Shown piece by piece: positions 63,904 to 64,000 of a stretch of 64,000 bases of DNA. The stretch comes from Peribacillus muralis. Its GTDB lineage: Bacteria; Bacillota; Bacilli; Bacillales; DSM-1321. The notes beneath the pieces were generated by a model. The model did no database searches. It worked only from the letters and a program-made list of their open reading frames with translations, and was not told where the DNA came from. A program made the position numbers and the translations under genes. The stretch is from NCBI RefSeq assembly GCF_001439925.1, contig NZ_LMBV01000007.1:163563-227562 (forward strand), in the 5' to 3' direction. Position 1 is the first letter of the stretch; the number at the start of each line of letters is the position of its first letter.

Positions 63904-63923
63904 AGCTGCAGATTCCTGCAGCT
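63904..63923. terminator. Terminator-like hairpin preceding the group II intron
   Basis: AGCTGCAG ATTC CTGCAGCT followed by ATTTTGTATTTTC. This perfect 8-bp stem with a T-rich tail is 13 nt from the intron boundary. Confidence 0.7.
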
Positions 63924-63936
63924 ATTTTGTATTTTC

Positions 63937-64000
63937 GTGCGCCCGGCATGGGTGCAATCTATAGGGTGTGAGTCCCGAACCATGAAGGCAGTAGTAATGG
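63937..64000 (+). mobile_element. Group II intron, 5' end (continues past the window)
   Basis: The sequence from 63937 starts GTGCGCCCGGCATGGGTGCA and continues TATAGGGTGTGAGTCCCGAAC, the typical 5' end of domain I of bacterial group II introns. The reverse transcriptase gene would be beyond the window. Insertion just behind a terminator hairpin is typical of class C introns (inference). Confidence 0.8.

Noticed and set aside
1..64000. tRNA or rRNA genes, integrase or phage attachment sites
   Set aside because: None recognised on reading both strands; no cloverleaf-like sequence with CCA end or GGTTCGAATCC arm was seen.

Overview
The window is chromosomal DNA from a low-GC, endospore-forming Bacillaceae. 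The evidence is the B. subtilis-like block citB-yneN-sspN-tlp-yneP-yneQ-yneR with sspP and sspO upstream of citB, the strong AGGAGG ribosome-binding sites, several cre-like sites, and S-box and THI-box riboswitches. A Peribacillus-type genome would fit, but the species cannot be fixed from this sequence. No rRNA, tRNA, prophage or CRISPR array was seen.

Layout. (1) 0-5.7 kb: 5-oxoprolinase subunits pxpB-pxpC with an IclR-type kipR, a LysR regulator divergent from a formimidoylglutamase (hutG-like), a 51-residue unknown and an SRAP (HMCES/YedK) protein. (2) 5.8-11.7 kb: an IS3-type end, an S-box riboswitch controlling an NhaC-family transporter (predicted methionine transporter, metT), a YozQ-like protein, a solitary cobyric acid synthase, HU, and a Hanks-type kinase. 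(3) 12.1-22.0 kb: a catabolic operon that converts anthranilate or 3-hydroxyanthranilate to pyruvate and acetyl-CoA by meta-cleavage. Every step from 3-hydroxyanthranilate onward has a gene. The FADH2-dependent monooxygenase that would make 3-hydroxyanthranilate is intact, but the flavin reductase gene just upstream is a pseudogene. (4) 22.7-27.1 kb: a secreted type I pullulanase with a cre and a LacI-type palindrome, an IS3 remnant, and a LacI regulator. (5) 27.4-35.1 kb: a TPP-riboswitch-controlled thiamin operon, tenA-ykoEDC-tenI-thiO-thiS-thiG-thiF. (6) 35.3-55.6 kb: a sugar-uptake island of four PTS systems: mannose (manR, split manP, manA), a gmuBACDRE-like glucomannan operon, a second cellobiose/lichenan-type PTS with a GH1 enzyme and PRD regulator, and a malX-malY pair with an RpiR regulator on the minus strand. 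(7) 55.8-63.1 kb: small acid-soluble spore proteins, aconitase with a CcpC-type box, a TlpA-like thioredoxin and housekeeping yne genes. (8) 63.4-64 kb: a 21-bp repeat array, another IS3 remnant, and the 5' end of a group II intron that runs off the window.

How the parts work together: regions 4 and 6 form a polysaccharide and oligosaccharide utilisation island. Pullulanase acts outside the cell, PTS permeases import and phosphorylate the sugars, 6-phospho-beta-glycosidases cleave them inside, and manA and gmuE feed the products to glycolysis. cre sites, a GntR/HutC-type operator and PRD regulators give sugar-specific and CcpA control. Region 3 adds aromatic amine catabolism that ends in pyruvate and acetyl-CoA, which citB draws into the TCA cycle.

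The least explained items are the two arrays with a 20-21 bp period (11.83-12.02 kb and 63.40-63.63 kb), the three related IS3-type ends that share a hairpin-before-transposase design, the decayed flavin reductase beside an intact monooxygenase, and the group II intron sitting just behind a terminator-like hairpin.
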